A stretch of 21,391 nucleotides of DNA from Acidimicrobiia bacterium (GTDB lineage Bacteria > Actinomycetota > Acidimicrobiia > Acidimicrobiales > Iamiaceae), in contig JAFBAD010000066.1 in assembly GCA_019247975.1 (NCBI GenBank), forward strand, positions 1 to 21,391, given 5' to 3'. This document shows positions 1 through 8,800 of this stretch, one piece after another. Within the stretch, counting starts at the first letter, position 1. The number at the start of each line of letters is the position of its first letter. The translations under genes were made by a program, and so were the position numbers. The notes below the pieces were generated by a model. The model was not told the DNA's origin. It ran no database searches and was given only the letters and a program-made list of their open reading frames with translations.

Positions 1-2
1 TC

Positions 3-233
3 GACGTCGTGATTGAGTCGAGCCGCGAAGGCATCCGCAAGCCCGACCCGCGCATCTACGAGATGGCGTGCGAGCAACGCGGCGTCGACGCGTCGGAGAT
101 CGTCTTCCTCGACGACCTCGGCATCAACCTCAAGCCGGCGCGTGCGATGGGCATGACCACGATCAAGGTCGACGACCCGGCGGTGGCGATCGCCGAGCTG
201 GAGGCGGTGGTCGGGTTCTCCGTATCTGACTAG
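3..233 (+). CDS. HAD-family hydrolase, C-terminal part (5' truncated)
   Basis: The reading frame is open from the window edge, so the true start lies outside; the GTG at 9 is internal. The visible 76 residues carry the C-terminal landmarks of a HAD phosphatase-like fold: an ESSREGIRKPDPRIY segment, whose lysine matches HAD motif III, and then FLDDLGINLKPARAMGM, whose paired aspartates match the metal-binding motif IV. This spelling resembles the HAD domains related to the N-terminal region of ACAD10 and to epoxide-hydrolase-type phosphatases. Such enzymes transfer a phosphoryl group or displace a halide through an aspartyl intermediate. The nucleophile (motif I) is off the window, so substrate and catalytic competence cannot be judged. 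The gene ends in TAG followed at once by a short hairpin. The fold is fairly sure; the function is not. Confidence 0.8.
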   Translation, partial: DVVIESSREGIRKPDPRIYEMACEQRGVDASEIVFLDDLGINLKPARAMGMTTIKVDDPAVAIAELEAVVGFSVSD

Positions 234-249
234 ACCTGCTCCGCAGGTC
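233..249 (+). terminator. Short GC-rich hairpin after the HAD gene
   Basis: GACCTGC (233-239) and GCAGGTC (243-249) form a perfect 7-bp stem with a TCC loop. The stem begins on the last base of the TAG stop codon. There is no T-tract, which is common for high-GC terminators, so termination is plausible but unproven. Confidence 0.4.
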
Positions 250-321
250 GGCTTCGCCATCCGGCTCTCACGACCGAGCTGCTCCGGCTGGCGCCTGCGC
301 AGCTTCGATAGGTTCCGCGCC

Positions 322-804
322 ATGCGGGAGCACCGGTACACGATCGACATGCCGCACTCGCCGGCGCGGCTCTGGGCGCTGTTCCAGGACTACGACCGGT
401 GGACCGACTACGCGCCGATGGTGCAGCGGGTCGACGTCGTGTTCCCCGGCGACGCCGGCGGCAACGGCCTGCTGCGCCGCGTGATCTACCAGATGCCGCT
501 CGGCCGGTCGGGCTCCGCGCTCGAGCTCGTCACCCACGTCGAGCCCGAGCGTGGCTACACGTACACGATGCTGTCGCACGACCCCGGCAACGACCAGACC
601 GGGAAGGTGCGGCTCGAGCCGAACGGACCGAACCGCACGACGTTCAGCTTCGAGGAGCGCTACCACCTCACGAAGGCGCCGTGGAAGTGGTTCGAGGGGT
701 TCATCTACGGCTTCATCAACCGCAAGAACGAGGAGTCGATGCGCCGGGCCTCGGCCTGGCTCACCGACCACCCCGAATACCGGCCGGACCTCGTCGACCG
801 GTGA
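322..804 (+). CDS. SRPBCC-fold (START/polyketide cyclase-like) protein
   Basis: This 160-residue protein has the look of the helix-grip SRPBCC superfamily. It opens with a beta strand and the phrase HSPARLWALFQDYDRWTDY (residues about 12-30), the usual helix after strand 1 in START and polyketide cyclase-like proteins. Alternating strands follow, then a long C-terminal helix around FINRKNEESMRRASAWL. Members bind hydrophobic ligands in a deep cavity; some are cyclases or aromatases, many have no known ligand. No signal peptide is seen, so it should be cytosolic. The ATG at 322 gives the natural start of the fold; upstream there is only a weak AGG. The stop codon overlaps the GTG start of the nitroreductase gene in a GTGA arrangement, which suggests one transcript and translational coupling. 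Ligand and role are unknown. Confidence 0.8.
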   Translation: MREHRYTIDMPHSPARLWALFQDYDRWTDYAPMVQRVDVVFPGDAGGNGLLRRVIYQMPLGRSGSALELVTHVEPERGYTYTMLSHDPGNDQTGKVRLEPNGPNRTTFSFEERYHLTKAPWKWFEGFIYGFINRKNEESMRRASAWLTDHPEYRPDLVDR

Positions 805-1415
805 GCGACGACGGCGGCTTCTTCGCGGTCGCCCGCTCGCAACGGGCCCATCGCTCGTTCACGACCGATCCGGTCCCCGACGACGACCTCGTCCGCATGC
901 TCGAGGCCGCCACCTGGGCACCGAGCGCGGAGAACTCGCAACCCTGGCTCTTCGTCGTCGTCCGCGACGCGGGCCGGCGGGCGGCGCTGGACGACCTCGC
1001 CCGGCGGCTCTGGGCGGGCGGCGCGAAGCACGCGACCGCCCACCGGAGCCCGGCGCACGTCCTGGCCGAGGTCGACCGAGCCACCGAGGCCGGCTTCGGC
1101 GGCGCACCGGTCGTCGTGGTCGTGGCCGGCGACACCACCGCGTGCCATCGCGTGAGCCTCGCCTCGTCGGTCTTCCCGGCGGTCCAGAACCTGCTCCTCG
1201 CCGCGGCGTCGCTCGGCTACGGAACCGCCCTCACGACCCTCGCGACGTACGCCACCGACGAGGTGCGCAGCGTGCTCGACCTGCCCGACCACGTCGACCC
1301 GTTGGCGATCATCCCGGTCGGGCGACCGGCCCGCCCGCTCGGCCCCTCACGCCGGGAGCCGGTGGCGACCCGCAGCCACCTCGACGGCTACGGGCGTCCG
1401 TTCCCTGCCGGCTGA
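801..1415 (+). CDS. Nitroreductase-family flavoprotein
   Basis: A 204-residue protein with the hallmarks of the FMN-dependent nitroreductase fold. RSQRAHRSF (residues 12-20) matches the N-terminal arginine-rich FMN-phosphate contact, and APSAENSQPW (40-49) matches the family's conserved flavin-binding segment. A long helix near SSVFPAVQNLLLAAASLGYGTALTT and the C-terminal IIPVGRPARP complete the pattern. Members are homodimers that use NAD(P)H to reduce nitroaromatics, quinones, flavins or other acceptors; the physiological substrate cannot be read from sequence. The frame stays open far upstream, over the SRPBCC gene, but homology begins just after the GTG at 801, which forms a GTGA overlap with the preceding stop. 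The 3' end runs 28 bases into the tail of the convergent small gene at 1388-1669. Confidence 0.85.
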   Translation: MSDDGGFFAVARSQRAHRSFTTDPVPDDDLVRMLEAATWAPSAENSQPWLFVVVRDAGRRAALDDLARRLWAGGAKHATAHRSPAHVLAEVDRATEAGFGGAPVVVVVAGDTTACHRVSLASSVFPAVQNLLLAAASLGYGTALTTLATYATDEVRSVLDLPDHVDPLAIIPVGRPARPLGPSRREPVATRSHLDGYGRPFPAG

Positions 1416-1669
1416 GCACCCGAACCGTCGCTCACGACGGCGAGCACGCGGTCGAAGCGGACATCGGCCCGCCGGGCCAGCGTGTGCAGGCTCGACTCGC
1501 CGGCCGCCTCGAACAGCCAGAGGACCGTCTCCTCCTCGGGCACGAAGGTGGTGACCGTGCGCCGGACGACCACGCCCTCGGTCGCCAGCTCGGCGCAGGC
1601 CTCGTCCAGCCGGCCGGTCGCGTCGTCGACCACCGACGACGACGCCCCCGGCCAGAAGCACTCCACCAT
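1388..1669 (-). CDS. Small uncharacterised protein, DUF4242/ferredoxin-fold-like
   Basis: This 93-residue protein starts MVECFWPGASSSVVDDAT and continues through RRTVTTFVPEEETVLWLFEA to RADVRFDRVLAVVSDG. The beta-alpha-beta order, with a helix of about 18 residues between two strands, resembles small ferredoxin-fold proteins of the DUF4242 or SCO4226-like nickel-binding type; this is recognition by style, not proof. It lies 59 bases after the LuxR-type regulator gene on the same strand, so co-transcription is likely. The ATG at 1669 is preferred because it begins the first strand; in-frame GTG codons at 1681 and 1705 would add 4 or 12 residues, the latter with an AGG just upstream. Its last nine codons overlap the convergent nitroreductase gene. 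Metal binding and function are unknown. Confidence 0.65.
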   Translation of the reverse strand: MVECFWPGASSSVVDDATGRLDEACAELATEGVVVRRTVTTFVPEEETVLWLFEAAGESSLHTLARRADVRFDRVLAVVSDGSGAQPAGNGRP

Positions 1670-1728
1670 CCATTGCCCCACATCGCGCAGAGTACGGACG
1701 AACACGCCTCGCGGAATCGGGCGAACCC

Positions 1729-4482
1729 CTAGATCTGCTCGGTCTCGGCGCCGAGGCGGGCGCCGAGCTCGGCCCGGCTGTTGATGCCGAGCTTGCGGTA
1801 CACCCGGGTCAGGTGGGCCTCGACCGTCTTGGGGCTCATGAAGGCCAGCTCGGCGACCGCCTTCACCGTCCGGCCCTCGGCCAGCAGCCCGGCGATGCGC
1901 CGCTCGGTGGGTGTGAGCGACACGCCCGCGGCCGCTCCCGGCTCCAGCCGATCCAGCTCGGTGGCCGCGCGCGCCGCGAACGAAGCCGCGCCGAGCCGCT
2001 CGAAGGTGGTCTTGGCGTCGGTCAGCGCGGCCCGGGCGGCCCGCTTCTGGCGAACCCGACGCTGGATGCCGCCCTCCACGAGCCGCAGGCGGGCCCGGTC
2101 GTAGGGCAGATCGACCCGCTCGTAGGCCTCGAGGCCCTCGCTGACCGCGGCGACCGCCTCGTCGAGCCGGCCCTCGGCGGCGTGGAGGACGGCGGCGGCG
2201 CGGGCGGACTGGCCGATCCCGGAGGGTCGGTCGACCTTCCTCGACAGCTCGGCGAAGTCCTCGAGCTCGGACCGGGCGCGCTCGAGGTCGCCCACTGCGA
2301 CGAGGGCTTCGAGGAAGTCGGCCATCAGCCGGCGCCGGCCGGGCTCGACGAGCCCCATCGCGAGGTAGATCTCGTTCCACCGGCCCAGCTGCGTCGCCGC
2401 ACCCACGTTGTCGCCCTCGCTGACGCACACGAAGCCGAGCAGCACGCAGGCGCTGGCCTCCGACCACGCGTCACCGTCAGCGAGCGCGTCGACCATCAGG
2501 TCCTCGGCGAGGGCGCGAGCGGCGCGACCGTCCCCCCGATACGACGCGACGAGCGCGAGGTTGAAGTTCGCCTGCCGCAGCTGCGCGGTCTGGCCGGTGC
2601 GCTCGGCCAGATCGAGGTGGCGCCGGGCCCAGGCCTCCGCCTCGTCCCAGTTGCCGGCCCACAGCTCGAGCTGGGGCAGGTGGCTGAGCGCGTAGGGCAC
2701 CGAGCTCTCGTCCTCCGCCTCGGCCCGGCGCAGGAGCTCGAGCATGTCGACGCGGGCCTCGTCGATGTGGTCGGCGTACTTGCGGTCGGCCGCGAGGCAG
2801 GCGAGCGCGCTCTCGGCCAGCCGCGGGCTGACCGTCTGCTCCTCCAGCGCGACGGCCTGCTCGTAGCGCGCCGCGTCGAAGCCCCGGCCGACGAGGAAGT
2901 CGTTCGAGGCCGCCTGGATGAGCGCGGCCGCCAGCACGCCCGGGTCCGGGTCGTCCGTCGCCGACAGCAGTGCGAGCGCCTGCGCGCTGTGGCCTGCGCC
3001 AGCCTCGAGGTCGGTGATGAGCAGCCCGGCCATCGTCGTGTGGAGCGCAGCGCGCTCCTCCGCCGGGTCGTCGGGGCCGAGCAGGGCCAGCGCCTCCTCG
3101 GTGAGCGCGGCACCGGCTTCGGGAGTGTCGGTCTCCCACGCCACGTGGGCCAGCAGCCGCAGCGCTCGGGCCTTCGTGACCGGCTCACCGGCGCCGGTGC
3201 GCACCTCCTCGAGCGCGACCACCGCCGCACCGCTGTCGCCGGTGCGGAAGAGGAGATCACCGAGCAGCAGGAGCCGGGTCCAGCGGGCATCGTCGTCGGA
3301 GGCGGTGTGCTCCACCGACAGCCGGGCCAGCTCGACCGCGGAGTCGTTCGCCCCGCGCTCGGCCGCCTGCGTCGCGGCATCGTGCAGGGTGCCGGCCACG
3401 CGCGGATCACCGGCCGGGCCGGACAGGGCGAGGTGCCGGGCCTGCTCCTCGACCCCCCGGGCCAGCCCGGCCAGCGCGGCGTGGGTGGCCCGGCGGTCGG
3501 CGGTGGTCGCCGACTCGTAGCACGCCTCCGCGATCAGCGGGTGGGCCGACACGACCCGCCCGTTGCGCACCTCGACCAGGTCCGCCTCCTCGGCTTCGGC
3601 CAGCGCATCGAGGTCGAGCATGGCTTCGACGACGCCGACCGGCGGGGTGGGCGCGGCGGCGACCGCGAGCAGCACCCGGCGCGCCGCCGGCGAGACGGTG
3701 TCGAGCCGTCCCGCGATCAGGTCGCGCAGCGACTCGGGGACCGGGAGCGGGCGTCCCGGTCCGACCTCGACACCGGTGCGCAACAGCGCCCGGCCGAGCT
3801 CGATCGCGAAGAGCGGGTTGCCGCGCGATGCCTCGGACAGGCGAACGAGCGTCGGCCGGCCGAAGACGTGCCCGAGCTGATCGCGCAGCAGGTGGTGCAG
3901 TGCTCCGAGGCTGAGCGGCCCCACGTCGATGCGCTCGTGCGGATCGATCCGGTCGAGGCCGAGCGGCAGCCCGCCCCCGGAGGACCGGACGGTGACGGCC
4001 ACCCCTACGTTGCGCGCCGGCAGCCGTCGGATGACGAAGGCGAGCACCTCGGCCGACGAGCCGTCCAACCACTGCAGGTCGTCGACGGCCAGGAGGAGCG
4101 GACCCTCGTCGGCCAGGCGGCGGAGCAGCTCGGCCGTGCCGATCGCGACGGCGTGGGTCGACAACGGATGCCGCGGGCGGCTCCGCATCAGCGCTGCGTC
4201 GATGGCGTCGCGCTGCGGTTCGGGCAAGGCGGCGACGTGATCGCCGGCCTTCTCGAGCAGGTCGGCGACCGACGAGTAGCCGAGCATCGTCTCACCCTCG
4301 GCCGGTTGGGCCACGAGGACGCGCATGCCGCGCGTCTCCGCCGTCGCAACCGCGTCCCGCCAGAGCGCGGTCTTGCCGATCCCCGCCTCGCCGACGAACG
4401 ACATGACTCCGGAGCGATCGGGGACCGCGTCGAACCACGCGTCGATGCGGCGCCGTTCGGCGTCCCTCCCCGCCAGTCCCAC
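1729..4482 (-). CDS. LuxR-family regulator of the large ATP-binding (LAL) type
   Basis: A 917-residue STAND-type transcription factor. At the N terminus, VGEAGIGKT (about 30-38) is a Walker A motif and LLLAVDDLQWLD (129-140) a Walker B, both typical of the AAA domain in LAL/MalT-like regulators. The middle is helical and rich in alanine, leucine and glutamate pairs, consistent with TPR-like repeats. The C-terminal 65 residues (LTPTERRIAGLLAEGRT... MSPKTVEAHLTRVYRKLGI) are a complete LuxR helix-turn-helix. Family members bind ATP and an inducer, oligomerise, and activate promoters. The open frame continues upstream for another 442 codons, but that part is a shadow of the secreted-protein gene. 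The GTG at 4482 starts the familiar GLAGRDAERRRIDAWF segment; no strong ribosome-binding site is visible. The divergent secreted protein and the downstream small gene are the obvious candidate targets, by inference from position only. Confidence 0.9.
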   Translation of the reverse strand: MGLAGRDAERRRIDAWFDAVPDRSGVMSFVGEAGIGKTALWRDAVATAETRGMRVLVAQPAEGETMLGYSSVADLLEKAGDHVAALPEPQRDAIDAALMRSRPRHPLSTHAVAIGTAELLRRLADEGPLLLAVDDLQWLDGSSAEVLAFVIRRLPARNVGVAVTVRSSGGGLPLGLDRIDPHERIDVGPLSLGALHHLLRDQLGHVFGRPTLVRLSEASRGNPLFAIELGRALLRTGVEVGPGRPLPVPESLRDLIAGRLDTVSPAARRVLLAVAAAPTPPVGVVEAMLDLDALAEAEEADLVEVRNGRVVSAHPLIAEACYESATTADRRATHAALAGLARGVEEQARHLALSGPAGDPRVAGTLHDAATQAAERGANDSAVELARLSVEHTASDDDARWTRLLLLGDLLFRTGDSGAAVVALEEVRTGAGEPVTKARALRLLAHVAWETDTPEAGAALTEEALALLGPDDPAEERAALHTTMAGLLITDLEAGAGHSAQALALLSATDDPDPGVLAAALIQAASNDFLVGRGFDAARYEQAVALEEQTVSPRLAESALACLAADRKYADHIDEARVDMLELLRRAEAEDESSVPYALSHLPQLELWAGNWDEAEAWARRHLDLAERTGQTAQLRQANFNLALVASYRGDGRAARALAEDLMVDALADGDAWSEASACVLLGFVCVSEGDNVGAATQLGRWNEIYLAMGLVEPGRRRLMADFLEALVAVGDLERARSELEDFAELSRKVDRPSGIGQSARAAAVLHAAEGRLDEAVAAVSEGLEAYERVDLPYDRARLRLVEGGIQRRVRQKRAARAALTDAKTTFERLGAASFAARAATELDRLEPGAAAGVSLTPTERRIAGLLAEGRTVKAVAELAFMSPKTVEAHLTRVYRKLGINSRAELGARLGAETEQI

Positions 4483-4524
4483 CAGCGAAAGGCTACAAAC
4501 CCGATCAAAGCGGTGCACCGGGCG

Positions 4525-4549
4525 AGGAATAGGGGTTCCCCCGATTCCT
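4525..4549. promoter_or_regulatory. Imperfect 25-bp inverted repeat between divergent genes
   Basis: AGGAAT (4525-4530) and ATTCCT (4544-4549) flank GGGG and CCCC blocks, so 20 of 25 positions obey dyad symmetry around 4537. The site lies 43 bases from the regulator's start and 66 from the secreted protein's start. That is where an operator acting on both promoters would sit. Binding is inferred. Confidence 0.35.
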
Positions 4550-4600
4550 CCGGGCCCCGCGCGTGGTCCGATGCGTCTACAGGCGGACGCGACCCGCGAC

Positions 4601-4607
4601 GGAGGAG
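4601..4607 (+). promoter_or_regulatory. Strong ribosome-binding site for the secreted repeat protein
   Basis: GGAGGAG ends seven bases before the ATG at 4615. It fixes this start codon and is the best Shine-Dalgarno sequence in the window. Confidence 0.8.
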
Positions 4608-4614
4608 CCAAGCG

Positions 4615-5868
4615 ATGCAGACCACCACCGATCGACCACGACTGCTCCTCGGCGGCCTCGCGATGGCGGTGGCGCTGCTGGCCACGACGGTGGTCGTCGG
4701 GTGGGCGGCGCCGGTCTCCGCAGGTACGCCGACGGCACGCGCGAAGGCGACGTTCACGGGCGGTCAGCAGGTGGCCCCGTACGGGGCTGCGGGGGACCCC
4801 AGCGTCGCGTCGAACGGCACGTACACGATGGCCGTCTGGAGCCAGCAGATCAACGGCACCTACGGGGTCTTCGGTCGCATCATGTCCTCGGACACGACGT
4901 CGATCGGCGGCCGCTTCAAGGTCTTCTACCTGGCCGGCCACGACGCTCTCGCGCCCGACGTGGCGTGGAACGGCTCGCAGTGGCTGGTGGTCTTCCGCTA
5001 CTCCTACTCGGCGGCCGACAGCGACATCCGGGCCCGTCTCTACGACGGGTCGGGCGCCCCGGCGACGTCGGACTTCGGGGTCGAGACCGCCACGTCCACG
5101 CAGTACAACCCGGCCGTCACCGGCGGCCCCGACGGGCAGTTCCTCGTCGCCTGGGAGGACGGTCGCAACGCGGGCACGACGGGATCGGACATCTACGCAT
5201 CTCGCGTCGCCTCGGGCACGAGGCTCGACAGCCCGGCGCTCCGCATCTCCAACGACCCCCCCGAGTCCGTGGAGAACGACTTCGATCCCGATGTCGCCTG
5301 GTCGCCCGGTCACACGACGTACGCCGTGGCGTGGGACGCGCAGTCGTCCGTGTCCTCGCGGATCCGCGCCAGGAAGCTCGGACCGAGTGGGATCCTCGCC
5401 AGCGGCGGGACCGAGGCGATCGGGGACACGACCGAGCCGGTGTCCTTCCCGGCGATCGCGTCCAACGGTTCGGACTTCATGATCACCTACCAGTTCGCCA
5501 CCGCGAAGGCGAGCAGCGTGGACATCTGGGGCGTCAACGTCGATCAGGAGGACCGCCACCCGTTCCCGATCTCCCAGGAGCCAGGCGACGAGCGGGAACC
5601 CACGATCGCCTACAACGGCCTCTACCTCGTGGCCTGGACCGACCGGCGCGACGATCCGGCGGGCGACATCTACCTGGCCCGGGTCAAGCAGGACCGCAGC
5701 GTCCTCGATCCGACCGGCCTCGGCTTCTCCACCTCGACCGCGTCGGACCTCCACCCGGCGCTCACGAGCGGCACCTCGGATGCCCGCACCTTCGGGGTCG
5801 CCTGGCAACCCTCCAACGACACGGGCCCCGGCGTGGTCGCGTGGGGCGCGTCGGTCGCCCCGAAGTAG
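4615..5868 (+). CDS. Secreted seven-repeat protein, probable beta-propeller
   Basis: This 417-residue protein begins with a classic signal peptide: a charged N terminus (TTTDRPR), a hydrophobic stretch LLLGGLAMAVALLATTVVVGW, and a likely cleavage after VSA near residue 36. The rest is seven repeats of about 50-59 residues, beginning near residues 62, 114, 166, 225, 279, 329 and 381. Their shared pattern is P-x-[VI]-A-x-N-G, then a strand such as YLVAW or WLVVF, then D-I-Y-x-x-R-V. Seven such blades suggest a closed beta-propeller outside the membrane. No catalytic motif, sortase signal or membrane anchor is seen, so it may bind a glycan, a surface polymer or another protein. It is transcribed away from the LAL regulator and its stop lies four bases from the convergent kgd stop. 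I do not recognise a named family. Confidence 0.85.
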   Translation: MQTTTDRPRLLLGGLAMAVALLATTVVVGWAAPVSAGTPTARAKATFTGGQQVAPYGAAGDPSVASNGTYTMAVWSQQINGTYGVFGRIMSSDTTSIGGRFKVFYLAGHDALAPDVAWNGSQWLVVFRYSYSAADSDIRARLYDGSGAPATSDFGVETATSTQYNPAVTGGPDGQFLVAWEDGRNAGTTGSDIYASRVASGTRLDSPALRISNDPPESVENDFDPDVAWSPGHTTYAVAWDAQSSVSSRIRARKLGPSGILASGGTEAIGDTTEPVSFPAIASNGSDFMITYQFATAKASSVDIWGVNVDQEDRHPFPISQEPGDEREPTIAYNGLYLVAWTDRRDDPAGDIYLARVKQDRSVLDPTGLGFSTSTASDLHPALTSGTSDARTFGVAWQPSNDTGPGVVAWGASVAPK

Positions 5869-5872
5869 TGGC

Positions 5873-8800
5873 TCAGCCGCCGGTCAACGCCCGCCGGACG
5901 ATGTCCTCCTGCTCCTGCACGTGGATCGTGTGGCTGCCGGTGGCCGGGCTGCCCGACCCGACCCGGGCGACCTCGCGGTAGTCCACGCCCGAGGGCACCA
6001 GCGGCCACAACCGCTCGCTCACGAAGGCCCGCGGGCCCATGTTGTCGGGCTCCTCCTGGAGCCAGACGACCTGCTGCACGTTGCTGTACTTGGCGAACAG
6101 GTCCGTGAACTGCTTGCGGGGGAACGGGTAGAGCTGCTCGGTCCGCAGGATGGCGACCGGGAGGTCGTCGGCGTCGCGACGGGCCGCGGCGTCGTGGCTG
6201 ACCTTGCCGGAGCAGACCACGACGCGCTCGATCGACTGCGGGTCGCGACCGCCGGCGTCGTCGACGATCTCCTGGAACGTGCCGTTCACGAGCTCGTCGA
6301 CGGGCGACCGGGCCGAGCGGGCCCGAAGGAGCGACTTGGGCGTGAAGATCACGAGCGGCTTGCGCATCTCGCGCTTCATCTGCCGGCGCAGCAGGTGGAA
6401 GTACTGGGCCGATGTCGACGCGTTGCAGACCTGCATGTTGTCGTCGGCGCACAGCGTGAGGAACCGCTCGATCCGGGCCGACGAGTGCTCGGGGCCTTGG
6501 CCCTCGTAGCCGTGCGGGAGCAGCAGCACGAGCCCTGACGTCTGGCTCCACTTGTCCTCGGCGGCGGCGAGGTACTGGTCGATGATGATCTGGCCGCCGT
6601 TGACGAAGTCGCCGAACTGGGCCTCCCAGGCGACGAACGAGTCCTTCGCGACGACCGAGTAGCCGTACTCGAAGCCGAGCGCGGCGTACTCCGACAGCAG
6701 CGAGTCGTAGATCCAGAACTTCGCCTGCTCGGGGTCGAGGTGGGCCAGCGGCGCCCACTCCGCACCGCTCTCGAAGTCGACCAGCACCGAGTGGCGCTGC
6801 GAGAACGTGCCCCGGCGGGTGTCCTGGCCGGCCAGCCGGATGTTCGTGCCCTCGAGGAGCAGCGACCCGAACGCGAGGTACTCGGCGAGGGCCCAGTCGA
6901 CCTCTCCCCCGCCGAACATCTTGTCCCGAGTCTGGAACTGCTTGAGCAGCTTCGGGTGGACGCTGAAGCCCTCCGGCGTGGCGCCGAGCTTCTCGTACAG
7001 GGTGTCGATCGTCGCCCGGTCCACACCGGTGTGCACGTGGGGCAGCACGCCGACCGCGGGGGCCGGCGGCGGCGCGACGACCGTCTCCGTCGGCGCGTGC
7101 GAGCGGGTCTCCTCGAGCGCGCTCTGCAACTTCGCCTGGAAGTCGTCGAGCGCAGCCTCGGCCTCCTCCATCGAGAGGTCGCCGCGCTTGACGAGCGACT
7201 CGGTGTAGAGCTTGCGCACCGAGCGGCGGGCGTCGATCCGCTTGTACATGATCGGCTGCGTGTAGCTCGGGTCGTCGCCCTCGTTGTGACCGTGGCGGCG
7301 GTAGCACACCATGTCGATCACGACGTCCTTGTGGAACTCCTGCCGGTACGCGTAGGCGAGCGTCGCCACCCGCACGCACGCCTCGGGGTCGTCCCCGTTC
7401 ACGTGGAAGATCGGCGCCTGCACCATCTTCGCGACGTCGGTGCTGTACTCCGACGACCGGGCCGAGTCCGGCGGGGTCGTGAACCCGAGCTGGTTGTTGA
7501 CGACCACGTGGATCGTGCCGCCGACGCGGTAGCCCTTGATGCTCGACAGGTTGAGCGTCTCGGCCACCACGCCCTGCCCGGCGAACGCCGCGTCGCCGTG
7601 CAGCAGCACCGGCAGCACCGAGAACGCCTCGGGGTCGTTGATGCAGTCCTGCTTGGCCCGCACCATGCCCTCGACCACCGGGTCGACCGCCTCGAGGTGC
7701 GACGGGTTCGCTGCCAGCTCGACGGTGATCTCGTCGCCGAGCCGCGACACGAACTTGCCGCTCTGGCCGAGGTGGTACTTCACGTCGCCCGAGCCCTGCG
7801 TCGAGTTCGGGTCGACGTAGCCCTCGAACTCCGAGAACAGCTGGTTGTACGACTTGCCCACGATGTTGGCGAGAACGTTCAGGCGGCCCCGGTGGGACAT
7901 GCCGAGCACCGCGCCGTCGAGACCGTCGCCGGCGGCCCGCTCGAGGATGGCGTCGACCAACGGGATCGCGGCCTCCGCGCCCTCGATGCCGAAGCGCTTC
8001 TGGCCCACGTACTTCGTGGCGAGGAAGCGCTCGAACGCCTCGGCCGCGTTGAGCCGGTCGAGGATGTGGCGCTGCACGTCGGGCTCGGTGGTGGTGTCGG
8101 CCCCCTCCACCTGCCGCTGGATCCAGGCCTTCTCCTCGGGCTCCTGGATGTGCATGTACTCGATGCCCACCGTGCGGCAGTAGGCGTCGCGCAGCACGTG
8201 CAGGATCTCGCCGAGCGGCATCTTCTTCGCGTCGGTGAGGTCGTCGGTGAGGAACTGGCGGTCGAGGTCCCAGATCGTGAGCCCGTAGGTGGCGGGGTCG
8301 AGCTCGCTGTGCATGTGCGGCTCCTTCCACGCCAGCGGGTCGAGGTCGGCGATGAGGTGGCCGCGCACCCGGTGCATGTTGATGAGCGTCTGCACGTGGA
8401 TCTGCTTCTCGAGCGTCGACTGCTCGTGGTCGACCGGGTTGTCGTCGCGCCGCCACTGGACCGCCTCGTACGGCACGCCGAGGGAGCGGAAGATGCGGCT
8501 GTAGAACTCGTCCTGGCCGATGAGCAGGTCGTGGATGTGCTTGAGGAAGAGCCCCGACTCCGCGCCCTGGATGATCCGGTGGTCGTAGGTGGACGTGATC
8601 GTCATCACCTTCGACACGCCGATGTTGGCGAGCGCCTCGGGGTCGGCTCCCTGGAACTCGGTCGGGTAGTCGAGGCGACCGACGCCGACGATCACGCCCT
8701 GGCCCGGCATGAGGCGGGGCACCGACTGGACGGTGCCGATCGTCCCCGGGTTGGTCAGCGTGACGGTGGCGCCGGCGAAGTCGTCCGGTGAGAGCTTGTT

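Noticed and set aside
277..304. AGCTGC/GCAGCT inverted repeat before the SRPBCC gene
   Set aside because: Six-base arms across a 16-base spacer are expected by chance in such GC-rich DNA; no second line of support.
1813..4614. A very long plus-strand open frame antisense to the regulator gene, in frame with the secreted protein
   Set aside because: It is rich in arginine, glycine and alanine with no recognisable domain, a normal by-product of third-position GC. The strong ribosome-binding site at 4601-4607 and a clear signal peptide place the real start at 4615.
4483..5808. Upstream extension of the LuxR-family reading frame on the minus strand
   Set aside because: This part is the shadow of the secreted-protein gene. 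Family homology begins only at the GTG at 4482.
6740..8791. Long plus-strand open frame antisense to kgd
   Set aside because: The translation is Val/Arg/Leu/His-rich shadow sequence without motifs.
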